Translations under genes and position numbers: made by a program
Assembly (NCBI GenBank): GCA_947652115.1
Contig: OX393566.1
Coordinates: 14,131,825-14,195,824 of the forward strand
Reading direction: 5' to 3'
DNA length: 64,000 nt
Source of the DNA: Blastomussa wellsi
Taxonomy: Eukaryota > Cnidaria > Anthozoa > Scleractinia > Plerogyridae
Shown here: in pieces, positions 13,035-64,000 of the stretch
How the letters are laid out: each line of letters starts with the position of its first letter
How positions within the stretch are numbered: position 1 is the stretch's first letter
The notes under the pieces: model-generated
Told to the model about the DNA's origin: nothing
Seen by the model: the letters and a program-made list of their open reading frames with translations, nothing else
Databases searched by the model: none

Positions 13035-13388
13035 CCGGGAGCCCATACAAGCGGTGTGTCTGTTTGTATGTATGTATGGGAATATTGAAGAGTCTTAATA
13101 TCGTAGACTTATATCGAGTAATGGCTATAAAATAAACGCAAACTTGTTGTATTTTGTCGTTTTTGCGGCTCAAAATGGATCAACAGTCAACGCAAAACCT
13201 TCCAAATCGCTCAAAATCGCCATTTTGAGCCGCAGAAACGACAAAATACAACACCTGAGGTAAGGTTGCGTTTATTTTATAGCCATTACTCGATATAAGT
13301 CTACGATATTAAGACTCTTCAATATTCCCATACATTTCTTTATAGTTCGACATACAAACAGACACACCGCTTGTATGGGCTCCCTGTG
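13035..13388. mobile_element. 354-bp foldback MITE with 8-bp target duplication
   Basis: GTTTCAAC occurs at 13027-13034 and 13389-13396. The interior is a long inverted repeat: arm GGGAGCCCATACAAGCGG onward is mirrored by the right arm ending CCGCTTGTATGGGCTCCC. The arms meet around 13190-13210. An 8-bp duplication with CAC termini suits hAT-type elements. Confidence 0.82.
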
Positions 13389-13504
13389 GTTTCAACCTAT
13401 TCGCTGAGTAAAAATGCTTTTCAGCAAAACAGTAAAACGGGAGAAATAATCATACCTGCCGGCCGTCTGCGCTCGCTAAGCCATGTATTATTTACCTACT
13501 ATAA

Positions 13505-13800
13505 GATGGGTATCCATGTTCTATAACAAGATAATGCCCGCTTGAGGTCTAGAAAAGCTGCTAGTGCATAAGGCGAGGGCATTCAGCTGCTTTTCTAGAC
13601 CTCAAAAGGGCATTATTTTCTTACAGGACATAGGGAAACCCATCTTCTAGCTGGTTTAGAATATAGCATTAAAAGATCAATTCGCAACGTAACATAAACT
13701 AAATCCGGGGTACCGGGCTTCTATAGTTTTTGCCCACCTTCTATTAAAAATAAACCCGCTAAAATTCCATGGCGAGCATACAGGGCTATATTCTAAACTG
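13505..13800. repeat. Two adjacent inverted repeats
   Basis: AGATGGGTATCC and GAGGTCTAGAAAAGC (13505-13560) pair with GCTTTTCTAGACCTC and GGGAAACCCATCT (13590-13650). Next to it, GGTTTAGAATATAGC (from about 13655) pairs with GCTATATTCTAAAC near 13784-13798. They are probably one or two foldback MITEs; no target duplication was defined. Confidence 0.6.
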
Positions 13801-14983
13801 TCATAAAACACGACGGACATTTGAGAACACGAGAGGGGTGGGGGGGGGGGTAATGAAAGGGCTCTTGTTACAGAGGGGGGCTTATTTCAAGCTACTTATC
13901 GGTTGTTAAACGACGTAAACTTTTTAATAACGTTTTAGAGCTGTTTCGATTACAATACAACAATTACACTGTAAAGCGAAAAGTTGTCTTTTTTGGTAAG
14001 TAAAACAGCGTTAAATTATCACAGATATCTCAGTCAAATAAGAAAGATAATGCTGGGCATATTTCGTCTTAGGGGGAGTTTTTCTTGTCCGACTTTGTGC
14101 ATACTACAAAGAACCTTCCTGTCATTCACAAAATTCGATGGCTTTGTATTGTGCACTTGACGCATTTTTTTTTAACCTAACCATGTAAAAAAGGCAGCCA
14201 AAACGAAAACAAAACAAAACAAGAAATATGTGAAGAATTCAATGATGCAAGGATATTGGAGTTCAAAGCAGCAACACGACACACCAGTCTCCGGGGCGAA
14301 CGATTCTTTTACTAATTTTAGGGACCCCACAGCGCGGGCCCCCGAGCCCCCTCCAAACAGCTTATGGTGCGTTATCTGCATCAGTTAATAATTTTCGAAT
14401 ACTTTGATGCGTAGGCGTTTTTATTTACGCCAAAATATACCATGCAAAGCGAAAAACAGAAATCTGAGTTTTTCTTCTCCCGAAGCTCTTCCGTTCCAAA
14501 AACCACATGGCAAAGGTTTTGAAAGGCGCGGGTGATCATGCAATGCGAGCTTGGTGTTTGTGACGTCACTGGCTTGCAGCCATCTTACTTTACGTGCCTG
14601 ATGGTTATGTATCGAAAAGAAAAGTGGTAAAAAGATGATATTTTCTTCGGGTAACGGACTAGTGATCAAGAAAAACTTGAGCTAAGGAAATGGAGTTCCT
14701 TTTGGAGAGAAATGCTGCTTAATTTACACCACTGAAGTCAAGAGAAAAGTGTTTGTTGCCATTCATTTGTATCGGTGGCTGCATGTATCCGTCCAAGTTG
14801 TCAAACTGCAAATTCTTCACGTTTGGGATGAAGCTTGTTTGGTACTAAATAGTACTTTTATCTCTTGGAGGAAGGGTTTATTGATAAGGAGAAGTGCTAC
14901 GCTTTCCTTAGAGTGGCTGGAAAGTAATATTTTCATCTGAGAAGCGTGTCCGACGGTAGCTTGGGTTTGTCGACGCTATAATT
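13801..14983. other. 5' flank of cullin-1
   Basis: Contains a G homopolymer at about 13838-13851 and otherwise no recognised feature. The cullin-1 promoter and 5' UTR should lie here; no TATA box was seen near the start codon. Confidence 0.4.
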
Positions 14984-14992
14984 ATGAACACG

Positions 14993-54384
<39,392 letters not shown>

Positions 54385-55700
54385 GAACAACCGCTGGCCG
54401 ACAACACTGCTTCAGGACGGGACGGGACGGGTAGGGATTTCAAGTCAATGGCGGCCTCATGTTTCAGTGTGCAGAACAAACCACGCCAAATTATTATTTT
54501 CTCTTTTATAATGCAAACTTCACACATGGCTAGCGCCGGCAGAACAGACTTCTTACTAGCAACATGATTATTGCAAAGTGACCTTGAAACTGGTTAATCT
54601 GATGGTTCATGTGCGCCGTGGCATGGTGACGTGGTTCGTGCAGTGTTGGGACGTCTTTATCGCTTTACAAGTTGAGATTACACCTGAAGTACACCTTAAT
54701 TCTTTATTGCGGTGTCTGCTTGTAATATTTATGTATTTTGCTAGTTTTTACACACGAGAAAAACATTCTCGTAAAATTGTTAATTTCTAGGATTCTTGAA
54801 GAAGTAAATGTTGAGCAAATGTACAAGGCCTGTTTGTTTGGTCAGTTCTGTGGTTAAGCGCTCCGGCGGCCACTAGAGTTTCCATCCAAACGGGAGAAAG
54901 TTGGTTGAAATAGCGTTTGGAGCAATGTTTGGAATGGACATTATTTGTAGCCGTAAAATCACAATTCGACTATTCGGGGATCCAATTTAGGGCAGTCAGT
55001 TTTCCAAATTGAGAGAGAAACGTCAACGACCTTATTGCAATCATATCGTGCTTTCTATTAGAAACGCTGTGCGTTTTTTGTCAGAAACAGCCCCGAACAA
55101 TCGTACCCGATCACGTCTTGACATCATTTGTTTTATCAGTGCTTTTAGTATAGAGTGGTTGAAAATCTCCTTGTGAAAGCTCCCCCCCCCAACCCCTACC
55201 AGTCCCAACTGCCCCCCTCGCCTGTTCAACGGTCGGTTGAAGTGACAATGGGTGTGCGTGGTGAGTGGAGGCGCAGACAAATCCAAAAGAAGCGTGTTTT
55301 CTGTCTACCCACCCACCCCAATTCGAGTTCTGCAGCTGTTGCAAAACAAATACAAAGGGAATTAAGATGAGGGTAATAACTCCACACGCTTGGTATGTCG
55401 CAGTGTTGCATAACCCATCCTAGGTCAACCATCATTGCAATATTAACCCGGTGTGTTCTCGAGCTCACCCCTGTTGCAGGGGGAAGCTTCAAAGCCGAGT
55501 GTACACACTACTACCCATATCACTCGAATGGTTCTGATAGCGACGTTTCAATTTTATGCCAATTCTACAAATGGCGATTGAAGGCTTTCCCGTTTTGAGG
55601 GAATGAGATATTTGTGCAAAAATGCTTTCGGGAGCACGAGCTCGACAAGAAACAGTGTACCGTGTGCGTTCGGTTGATAAAGGAAAGAGTCGGCAGCATA
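54385..55700. other. 3' flank of cullin-1
   Basis: Holds the cullin-1 3' UTR, whose end I could not fix: no canonical AATAAA occurs close to the stop. C-rich tract near 55183-55192. Several overlapping ORFs on both strands here have no family resemblance and are not called. Confidence 0.35.
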
Positions 55701-55758
55701 CCAACAACCATGTTATTTGCATTGTTTAGGCCCTAAACGCAAATAACATGGTTGTTGG
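55701..55758. repeat. 58-bp near-perfect palindrome
   Basis: CCAACAACCATGTTATTTGC (55701-55720) pairs with GCAAATAACATGGTTGTTGG (55739-55758). The loop itself contains GTTTAGG/CCTAAAC. It could be a MITE core or a cruciform-forming site; there is no T-tract to suggest a terminator. Confidence 0.85.
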
Positions 55759-56599
55759 GAGTTGTTGTAATGTATTGTTTGGTCTTTATTGTTGGCTGTC
55801 GCATTCTTTATAGAGCTCCAGCGTGGAGCACCCAGCGTGAAATTTTTTTCCAGCTGAAGACAGATTTCCTAGCAACGGCTTGACCGTCCGTCATCGCTTT
55901 AACAAATAAACTGGTCGGTAGTTTGGGTGATGGAGGGGGAGCGTAAAAGATTTTGGAGGTGGGGGTCTGTCGTGTTTTGTGAAGTATTCCTTTTAATTTA
56001 ACGACTCTATTATAGCGGGCGGGGGAACTTTGCTGCCTCTGAAAAAAACTTGGCCGTGGTAGTTGTACTCAACTTCGCGCGCCAAGTCTCGAAAATATCT
56101 TGCGTGAGATGAATACAACTACCATGATGCCCTGCGCGCAAGTCTCGGAGGGAATCGGTGAAATTCGGTCTAAAAAGTTGGCACAGGGGATACGGTTGTT
56201 TTGCTTCACATCGTGCTCAATTTTCAGAAAAATCTATAAGATCAAGTTTGAAGACGAGGCAAAATAACAAAGAAACTGCCTTTACAACCCCTGTTTTTCC
56301 AGCTCAAAATTCCTACCTGGGAAGTATCTACATACTGTGAAAAGTTTGGAAAATTTCACCTAAGAGAAAGTCGCATTTGTTCGAGTTTTCTCCGCTGTGG
56401 TATCATTTGGAGGCCTGTATTGCATATATGTTTTAACCTTTCTCAATCCATTCATAATCAACCGTATGTTTATATTATCATCTCTATCACACAGTAATTT
56501 TTCAAGGAACTTGGGTGTCATTGTGTTTTCTTACGATTTTTGAGTTTACAAAGAGTTACCGGATGAATGTTCGACCGCAAAACGAAAATATTCAATTTA

Positions 56600-56728
56600 G
56601 GACGCGTTCGTTTGGGATCAATCCGGAATAAGAATAATTGGAATAATGTGAGTAAGCGTTTGTTTGGGAGCTAGTCTCATTCCAGAATAGCCGGAATATA
56701 CTCCGGAATTTCCCAAACGAACGCGCCC
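56600..56728. mobile_element. 129-bp MITE with TTA target duplication
   Basis: TTA at 56597-56599 and 56729-56731 flanks GGACGCGTTCGTTTGGGA and TCCCAAACGAACGCGCCC. The 3-bp TTA duplication is the hallmark of PIF/Harbinger elements. Confidence 0.82.
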
Positions 56729-56742
56729 TTAAATGAAATACC

Positions 56743-56831
56743 CAGTCTCCCTCGCAGCCGAGTTTAGTCTCGTCACGCAACGCTTGTGAAGAGTGTTGCG
56801 TGACGAGACTAAAAACGGCCGCGAGGGAGGC
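56743..56831. mobile_element. 89-bp foldback MITE with 8-9 bp target duplication
   Basis: TGAAATACC at 56734-56742 and 56832-56840 flanks a hairpin: CAGTCTCCCTCGCAGCCG and TAGTCTCGTCACGCAACGC mirrored by GCGTGACGAGACTA and GCGAGGGAGGC. Its AGTCTCC-type ends resemble the TAGTCTCC terminus of the 38703-39929 element. Confidence 0.83.
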
Positions 56832-56840
56832 TGAAATACC

Positions 56841-58217
56841 AAGCTGATCCGATTTATTGAGGCAGTTACCTCTGCCGGCGGAAGAGAAATTCAGATATTA
56901 AGAGCTATTGTAATCATGTGGCATGATCAAATGTAGTTCTTTTAGTCCTTTTGTTCTTTGTCATAACGTGATAAGAAGTTGGACTTGTAAGGAAACACTT
57001 TCGGCTTCCAAGGACTTCAATGATGGATGCTAATAATGACGTGATTAGTATTTCCGATCAAAACACTGTAATATAGTGCAAGTGTGATAACGCGATGAAT
57101 TATTTGAGGAGCGGTTCTGAAAAAGAAATTTCTTCTATTTTTTTCCATCAACTTTACAAAGAAAGCAAACTGAGCAGACAGGATTAGCTTGCTTTTATTT
57201 GGAGCATCGATGGAATTAAGACAAAATAAGCGATTTCTTTGGCAACTTTCCAAGACTGAACTGACCTGCACTACCACAGAGAGAATGGTTGCTAGTGTAA
57301 TGGTGTGACGTGAACAGCGTCGATCGACCCCAAACTGGCCTGGCAAACAATGATCCTTTTCTTGGGTTGAGGACTTTTGTATGACTGAGTTGTAAACAAG
57401 TGGGGGTTTTTTATTATTTTGAAGAAAATTTTTTTTGCTTCGATGGTACGGATTGAACAAGTGACCAAACTAATTCATTTATGCTGTGTTACTCGAGTCG
57501 CGGGGGTTTGGTGCACAAGCAGAGAGTATTTGTGAAGAATCCTCTCTTACAAAAGAAAATTGAGGCATTGTACAACACAGCTTTTGTGAAATTCTGATTT
57601 CTAGAATCTTCGTCTTTGTTCGTTTTACTTCGTCTTAGGACTGTCCTTTTGATCTTCCAAATCCTAAACTAATCCGCCAAATAACGTGAAAATCAGAAGA
57701 CGTCTGTAGATATTTATTTAGATGATGTTTGTTCACCATTGTTTGCTAATAGCATGCGCGCAATAAAAATTGTAAAAGAGCTCCGGAAACGAGTACTGGA
57801 AGATGCTTACCTTGAGTAATTTACATACGACCAATAGGAGCGTGTCTGAACGTTAAACAAATCTTTCCTACTGTTTTCACGTTGATCTTAATCACTGCCT
57901 AAAGAGAACATTCATTGTGTGTTTTGCCTAGTTTTATGTTTTAATAATATACAATTCATTGTGTTTGGCTTTTCGCTCAGTTCATTTTAAACGTCATTTT
58001 TGTTCATTCGCGGGAGCGCGCTATTATGGATTTTAAGCTTTACGATTGGTCAGCCATGCACAACTCATGTCAAGTGGCGGCGCCAGATCTCGTGTTATTG
58101 ACATTTGCCTCCCAGTGGTTCAACAGCCAACCACTGCACACAAGGAAAGTTTTGTTTCGAAACCGTCAACTTCCTCACAAAGGCGTTCTCCACCGGAAAA
58201 TAATTTACACACTGGTT
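56841..58217. other. 5' flank of the sclerostin-family gene
   Basis: AT-rich; presumed promoter and 5' UTR. A minus-strand 147-codon ORF at 57017-57460 has no recognisable domain or codon pattern. An in-frame extension of the next gene reaches an ATG at 58026 but lacks any signal-peptide character. Confidence 0.4.
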
Positions 58218-58929
58218 ATGATGCTATTAAGAACGTGTTGGCATCGGAAGTTTCTCTTACTGGCTCTTGTTTGTATGTGTTGGAATGGAAGTGTTGCCCG
58301 CCAAAAGAACCGTAAAAACGAGGACAACGAACCGTCCACACAGTCGTACCCTCGTGTATCAGCTAATGCTACAAACGCGTCTCCAATACCACCCGAAGAC
58401 ACAGGCTTGGAATTAGAACAGCCTCATAAAACATCAGGTAATTTCAGCACATATTAACACTCCATTAAAGTATGTGTGAGTCGCATGTGTTCTAAACTCT
58501 GTTTACCCATTGCTCCTTGCAGTAACTTCCATTCACTCGTGTCATGACGCGTGTCTTGTGCCATGGATTACTCTGCGAGGCTAGTCACATTTTGTTTGTT
58601 GTTTCTTCGTAGGTATTCTAAATCTCGGATGCCAGGGAATCCGGATTCGAAGATATGTGTCGAATGGCTTTTGCACGAGTAGAAGACCAATCCGCGACAT
58701 GATCTGTGATGGACAGTGCTTGCCAATGGATGAACTACCGTGGTTTCCGGAATTTTCCAAAATAATCAGTCGTCATAAGAGAGAGTGGCGCTGTGTAGCT
58801 GACGATACGAGAAATAAAAAGGTGACCGTTCTGTGCAACGACGGAACCAAGCACAAATACCATGTGCGAGTTGTTCGCTCTTGTAAGTGCAAGAGATACA
58901 CGCACAAACAGAACCAAACGAACCCTTGA
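58218..58929 (+). CDS. Sclerostin/SOSTDC1-family secreted cystine-knot protein (2 exons, 178 aa)
   Basis: Vertebrate SOST and SOSTDC1 (ectodin, Wise, USAG-1) are secreted modulators that antagonise BMPs and bind LRP5/6 to tune Wnt signalling; a similar role here is inferred. Exons 58218-58437 and 58613-58929 join in phase 1 (537 nt). The N-terminus MMLLRTCWHRKFLLLALVC is a signal peptide, which fixes the start; 58221 is an alternative ATG. A Ser/Asn-rich linker with NAT and NFS-like glycosylation context follows. Exon 2 carries the whole cystine-knot domain with eight cysteines: LGCQGIRIRRYVSNGFC, DMICDGQCLPM, REWRCVADDTRNKK, VLCNDG and VRSCKCKRYTHKQN. CKCKRYT is closer to SOSTDC1 than to SOST. 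Human SOSTDC1 is 206 aa, with a longer basic tail. Confidence 0.93.
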
Positions 58930-58950
58930 TAGACGCGCTCTGTTCAGAAC

Positions 58951-58956
58951 AATAAA
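58951..58956 (+). promoter_or_regulatory. Polyadenylation signal AATAAA
   Basis: Lies 22 nt past the stop of the sclerostin-family gene. A second AATAAA at 59753-59758 would give a longer 3' UTR; the sequence cannot tell which is used. Confidence 0.45.
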
Positions 58957-61900
58957 GAACAAAATCTACAATGGTGAACAAATGTCAAAAGACATTCCCT
59001 CACGGATGAAGATACAAACATTCCTTCGCTGTACTACTTACGATTGTAACATACCGTTGTACAAAGTTTCAGTGAGTTTGTAAATTAAATTAACCCTGGT
59101 GCGTCAGTTCTGCAGTCGGTGCGTCAGTACAGCAGGCCTTTTGGTTGCGCAGCGTCTGTATTTTGTATAAATTTCTTGTCCATCGTGAACTCGAAAGATT
59201 TATATGCAGTTGACAATACTGACAATTTTCTAGTAATGCCGAGTAGGATGGTAAATTTTGACTCATTCATATGTTAGAAGTGCTACACGTGTTCAAAGCA
59301 TGGCGTGCCATATCGAGCCATAGTTGACGGGAAACTTCTGGCCGCGTGAAACACATCAACATCGAGAGCACTGATCAGCTATATTCGACCAGGAATTGTT
59401 CATGTTATTGAAGTTTGATGTTTGTCGTTTCTTCGCAAAAAGGCAGCCCATCGTTATCATCCGCCTGTCTTAAGTTTTATTATGCGCAATTATGTAATCA
59501 GATTTATAAAAGAAAATTTCTATATATATAAATATATCACAAGAAGCAAGATAGATCGTCGGTGTTCCGTTTAAGCGTGGCTTTTGAGTGCAAAATGATG
59601 TAAATAAGTTCCATGTGCCAATAGAATCGAATCGAAATGAAACCTTAGCCAGTAAGTTGCGTATTTTTCCGACATATGTTAGTTATGGACCGTGTACAAG
59701 GGACCATTTGTACATTAAATTCATTTGAATAGTTCCTAGATCGCGACATATAAATAAAGTTATTAGAGAACTACAATGGCTCTTTCATGAATCTGCAAGG
59801 CTTTTTTTATTCACAGCAATAATATCAGCTTATTGTTCGAGGACAATACACACGTTGGACAAATAAATCAGGGAACGTTCACCCTTGATTGGCTGATCCA
59901 AATAATGAGCGACAACCCTCCAACACAAGAACAATAGTTTCTTTTCGCTTGAGCGAACGTTAAGCCTTGCGAACAACAACGTCCAAGTGAGTTTCATCCT
60001 GTTTAGCTAAGTTAGCCTGGAGGTACAATTTGGTGGCTTTGATTGGAACTTATTTTCTCAGAACGCGTCGTTCTTGATATTGTTTTTAAAGCTTGTTACG
60101 TATTTCCGAGCCAACTAACAAAAACAGTGTTTGCCGTCAGACGCAAAGATTTTTTAGTTTTGATTAGCAATACAAACGTTTTGAGCTGAGTGAACGCGTG
60201 GTGGCAACCGCAAAGCACGGTCGAAGTGCGCTGTCTGTGGTGGGTTGTATTATGTGTAGAGTTGAACGACACGTGGCGGGGGCGTAATAACAAAACAATG
60301 ATAAGTACACCTGGTCAGAAGCCGAGAACTTTAACAAACTATCAAAAGAATGTAACACGCTCAATACTGTTCATTAATACTGCAAAATCTTGGCACGGTT
60401 ACAGGTACGCCATGCACTTAAACGTGACGCGCGTCAATGTGAAAGTAAACTAAGTCGTGTGAAATTTTTCTCATTTATCATTCGTTGTCTTCCCAACTTA
60501 ATTGTTTTCCTTTGCTTACGCTTTCGTAGCTATTAGTAATATGTTGCCAAGTGCGTCGTTATGGGCTATCAGAGGTGAAACTACAAGTATGTGATTTCCG
60601 GGGCGGTTCAAGTAAACACTAGAAATTTGAATTTTTCGTCTATTTTTTTGAATGGGCTATGTGCATTTCATCCGTTAACTTTTGCAAATTTTACTTACAA
60701 CGTACGTTGTATTAGCTAATGTCAGCCGTTAATGAAATATTTCCCACCCTGTCCAAGTCGCTAACGTTTCTGTGATCCTGCAAAAACTATATTATCTTTG
60801 TACAGATCTTTTTAAAGGGTTGTGAAAGAAGCACCTAATTGCACCGATTTCCTTCAGCTATATATGGTGATTTGATTTAGGCTGCGCACGCGAGTAACTA
60901 CTGTTAACATTCAAGATAGTCTGAAATGAGGGATTTCTGCTTTTCTTGCATGCCACTTTGGCATACAAGGTTTGGTGTATAAAATGTGTTCCACGCGTTA
61001 CAATGATTTTCTTAGCTTTGGGTATTCTGTAGAATATTATCTAGCCAGTTAATACTGTTTTCACGGTCTTTCATTTCTGGAGAGGTATTGAGATTGATAG
61101 ATTGTTACGCTTCGCCGCTGTGTGCCATTTTAATATTCATTTGTGGCTGTTAATCAGTGTCTTACTGACTTTACTTTCCTGAGCTGATACAGAATAGTGT
61201 TAGATCGTTTGTCTGATCGAGTCAGTAGTAGCTGTAGTAGCTTGTAGTTTTTCGTGAGATTCAAGGCCTAACTTCTTAGATTGCCATACAAAAGTGGTTC
61301 ACTTGCTGTGAGGTGTTTTTCTGCCAATTTATCTTTGCAATATCTGTGCATTGTTGCCGATTCGTGTCAGGATGCGGACCGCTCAAGATTTTTACTCGCG
61401 TGATTGCGCGATCAGTAGTTGGCTTGGGTACATTTTTCTTTCAGTTATGACGCAGCGTAAATTATGTCGCCGGAATAAGGAATTCCCCAATAGAATTCAA
61501 GCTGAATAAGCAAAAATTCGCGATTATTACAAAATTGCTCATAAGCAACACGGGCAAAACAGAATAGCCAAATCTGAAAAGAATTTTACTCGCACTGCTG
61601 GAGATTACATAAAAAATGAAAATCGTATATAAAAAATAACGTTGAACACCGTGTTAAACAATGTTTCTTAATTTTTTTTTTCATTTTTGTTTTTTCATTT
61701 CCGAAACATGTTTCTTAATTTTTTTTTTTTCATTTTTTTTTAACCAAAATTAAATTTATTTTAAAACATTTGTAGTATATCCCTTTTATTTTTTTATATA
61801 TTTTTTTTATTTTTCAGAAAAAAAATTATTCAACGAAAAAGTGTTTTTTTCTTCGCTTTTTCTTCCAATATTTTAGAATTTGGCCCAATTTTTCTGTGAG

Positions 61901-62447
61901 AACAGTCGGCCACCATACGAGTCTATAATTTTTAAAACACCTGATTCTAATACTCTAATAATTATCCCAGTGTCCTGGTTTTCTTTCTTTTCTGACAAGA
62001 AGCCAACTTCGAATGTCTAGTTACGGTACAAGAGAAAGTAAACTGACCTTCAATGTTTTAATATTGTAATACATTTTGTAACACGCACGTTAACGCAGTA
62101 GCTGGTCGATTCATCTCCCTTATAAGACAAAATAAAGCTTAAATGAAACTTAGGTAGAAAGAAGATCAGAATATAGTCTATATATTCTATTTTTATACAG
62201 AGCAACTTGCTCTCGTACGCTTTTCAGATAACCGCAGAATATCTTTGCGCGAGTCAATGAAATTAACTAAGCATATATACCCTTGCTGAAGGGAATATGA
62301 TAGGTTGCATCAATTTTCTCTTAGAAATACGTAAGGCGCTTCTGTTCGATAACTTTACTGAACATCCTAAAAATTCAGACTATTGAAGGGTACACCTGCC
62401 GGCAGTATTGCCCCAATTGTAACTGTTCTTGCTACAAAGAGCGAATG
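58957..62447. other. Downstream intergenic DNA, no supported gene
   Basis: AT-rich. It contains AT-rich simple sequence near 59519-59537 and a T-rich zone at about 61660-61860 with a duplicated ATGTTTCTTAATTTTTTTTT segment. Around 61445-61620 a reading frame with one internal stop (MTQRKLCRRNKEFPNRI, then IRDYYKIAHKQHGQNRI) could be a remnant of coding DNA, but I recognise no family. Confidence 0.35.
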
Positions 62448-62707
62448 TCAATTGTGTCGTAAAACCAAAACCAAAGTAATTACTTTGACCAATCACAGAG
62501 GATGGCGATAATCCAGTGATACAATAAAATCTCGAAGTTATTACACGTAGCCGACACAAAGCGCGGGAAAACGTACACGCGCGAGTCACGATTGGTTTTG
62601 GTTTTCTGATTGGTTGAAAACGTGGCGCGCGATTTTTAGACCAATCACTGAACGCAGTAATGTAAAACCAAAGCAATTTGCTAATAATTACTTTCGACAC
62701 TCAATTG
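62448..62707. mobile_element. 260-bp TIR element (MITE)
   Basis: TCAATTGTGTCG and AAAACCAAAGTAATTAC on the left are mirrored imperfectly by GTAAAACCAAAGCAA and AATTACTTTCGACACTCAATTGA-type sequence on the right (split here as AATTACTTTCGACAC and TCAATTGA). Both halves include GACCAATCAC/GATTGGTT. No target duplication was defined. Confidence 0.5.
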
Positions 62708-63136
62708 AAAATCACTCTATACCTTTTTTGTTTGTTGATTCTGGGTCGGCAACTTTCATGGGGAAAGTCCTGCCCAGGCCAGAGAAAGAGAAATGTAACG
62801 CCAACGTACCAAGATCATATTTGAATTGTTATCTCTCACACACAAAAGAAAACACGACGAGAGTCAGTATCGTAAAACTTGTACAAGCGTCGCTGCATGT
62901 TAGTGCTGTCATACTTTGATTGCGATCACTCGCACGAATTCGCAGCGACAAAATTTTGTCGCAGCATGACGGAGCGACTTGTCGCAGAGACCTGTCGGTG
63001 TTGCCAAGGCTTTTCGCCGTCGCCATTTTCTTCGACGTTAAATTTTAAGAGGTTTAGAAATTAATCATGCGTCACCAGTTACCAAACCGTCGACCGCCAT
63101 GCAAGAGCAGCCCAGGTTTTGCAGTGACCAGTTTTG

Positions 63137-63157
63137 CCCCCCCCCCCCCCCCCCCCC
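63137..63157. repeat. C homopolymer, 21 bases
   Basis: Uninterrupted run of C. Similar G or C runs occur at 2124-2141, 4722-4737, 13838-13851, 48413-48426 and 49634-49644. Lengths of such runs are prone to sequencing error. Confidence 0.85.
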
Positions 63158-63363
63158 ACTGTTTTGGTGTCCATATACTAATTTTTAACTTCAAGTTCTA
63201 ATTATAAAACTACATTAAATCTTCAATGCTTCTTATTTCACTTAACTTACTAATCCTTTGAGAAAAACCCTTTCGCCCTAAACATGTAAAGATCTTGGAG
63301 GTTTTGGATTGCCTAAAACGGAAACAAAATACTCGATCAAATTTTTACACCTTGCTTTTTGAA

Positions 63364-63505
63364 GGGAATCATGCAGTGCTTCATGTGAGTTTAAAAATGC
63401 CGTTTTCCGTTTTCATTTTTCTGTAGTAGTTCCCGAGATATTCAAGTTTAAAAAATTGGCAAAATATGCAGATTGGAGACATCCAAATTTCATCATAGCA
63501 GCACT
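63364..63505. repeat. Second copy of the 47290 repeat
   Basis: GGGAATCATGCAGTGCTTCA, CTGTAGTAGTTCCCGAGAT and ATTTCATCATAGCAGCACTT match the repeat in cullin-1 intron 11. Non-coding. Confidence 0.7.
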
Positions 63506-63552
63506 TAAAGTGCGGGGAATAACCCGCCTTATAAGCGTCTATTCTCTCCTAA

Positions 63553-63654
63553 GGATTCGCTCCGGCGAAGGGCTAACGCTGGAAACGTCAGCTCTTGAAT
63601 CTCTTTACGGTGGCCTATTGACATTATCAACCCAGTTGATAAAGCCAAATTATA
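63553..63654 (+). mobile_element. Penelope-like terminal fragment, third copy
   Basis: Matches 43145-43244 over its length (GGATTCGCTCC.GCGAAGGGC, TAACGCTGGAAACGTCAGC, TATCAACCCAGTTGATAAA) but ends before the CCCCCTCT tail. The hammerhead-like stem is weakened by GCTGGAAAC replacing GCTCGAAAC. Confidence 0.65.
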
Positions 63655-64000
63655 ATCTTTCCGAGTATATTGTTTGGTGGCAATGCTTGGGAGATGTTAT
63701 GATCCTATACTCGTACTCTAGTTCAATTCCCACTGGTATTACCTCTCATCATGGACGCTTTCCATAGTATTCATTGGTATTCATTTTCTTTTAGTCCCCG
63801 GCTGTAGAAGGTTTATTTTGCAAAACGTCTTCACACTTCTCTGTTTTTTCGATACAGATAACTAAAAATGGCTTTACGGGCCCGAAAAGTTTCCGGGGCT
63901 TTCGAGAAACCGGCCCCGGGTCTACACAAGGTCCAGCATTATTCATTGGTTTGTCGTTGTGGTTTTGCTTATCTCAGAAGACTTTCTATAGTACCCTCTC
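63655..64000. other. Window end, nothing recognised
   Basis: No gene, RNA or repeat that I can support in the last 350 bases. Confidence 0.4.

Noticed and set aside
55701..55758. Rho-independent terminator
   Set aside because: A perfect stem exists but there is no T-tract and the genome is eukaryotic.
57017..57460. 147-aa minus-strand ORF
   Set aside because: No recognisable domain, odd composition and no splice or promoter support.
58026..58217. In-frame N-terminal extension of the sclerostin-family protein
   Set aside because: It would bury the clear signal peptide 64 residues inside the protein; the extension looks like 5' UTR.

Overview
The window is nuclear DNA of an animal, most probably an anthozoan cnidarian such as a stony coral. 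It has AT-rich, intron-rich genes with GT-AG introns and no bacterial operons. Its very dense small-transposon load includes the tRNA-derived SINEs, P2X7-ballast-like ORFs and THAP ORFs that I associate with coral genomes. No species-level marker is present, so the assignment is an inference.

Three genes can be built exon by exon with consistent reading phase. (1) Minus strand, 5989 to 561: an 8-exon secreted protein of 709 aa with a PA-like segment and a C-terminal peptide-N-glycosidase F-like (PNGase F) module. (2) Plus strand, 14993 to 54384: cullin-1, 24 coding exons and 767 aa, complete from the N-terminus to the neddylation site and stop. (3) Plus strand, 58218 to 58929: a 2-exon, 178-aa secreted cystine-knot protein of the sclerostin/SOSTDC1 family. 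Genes 1 and 2 are divergent across a 9-kb spacer; gene 3 lies 3.8 kb downstream of cullin-1. I see no functional link between them.

Most of the rest is mobile DNA, largely inside cullin-1 introns. Intron 1 (15130-24700) holds a stack of nested insertions. Intron 3 holds a tRNA-like sequence cut in its anticodon loop by about 1.4 kb of LINE-like DNA. Intron 4 holds a 3.47-kb TTAA-flanked element carrying decayed THAP and P2X7-ballast-type zinc-domain genes in convergent orientation. Introns 4 and 6 each hold a terminal-inverted-repeat element with a perfect 9-bp target duplication and a fragment resembling a RecQ-type helicase P-loop; the second landed in the terminus of another small element. 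Intron 8 holds a 34-bp minisatellite followed by a perfect 100-bp palindrome of Penelope-like, hammerhead-like sequence whose 13-bp target duplication reaches into the splice acceptor of the next exon. The intergenic regions contain a 685-bp tandem duplication and several MITEs with recognisable target duplications (TTAA, TTA, 8 or 9 bp).

All exon boundaries, inverted repeats and target duplications were read by eye. Family names for transposons are inferences from termini and target-site length; no database search was possible.
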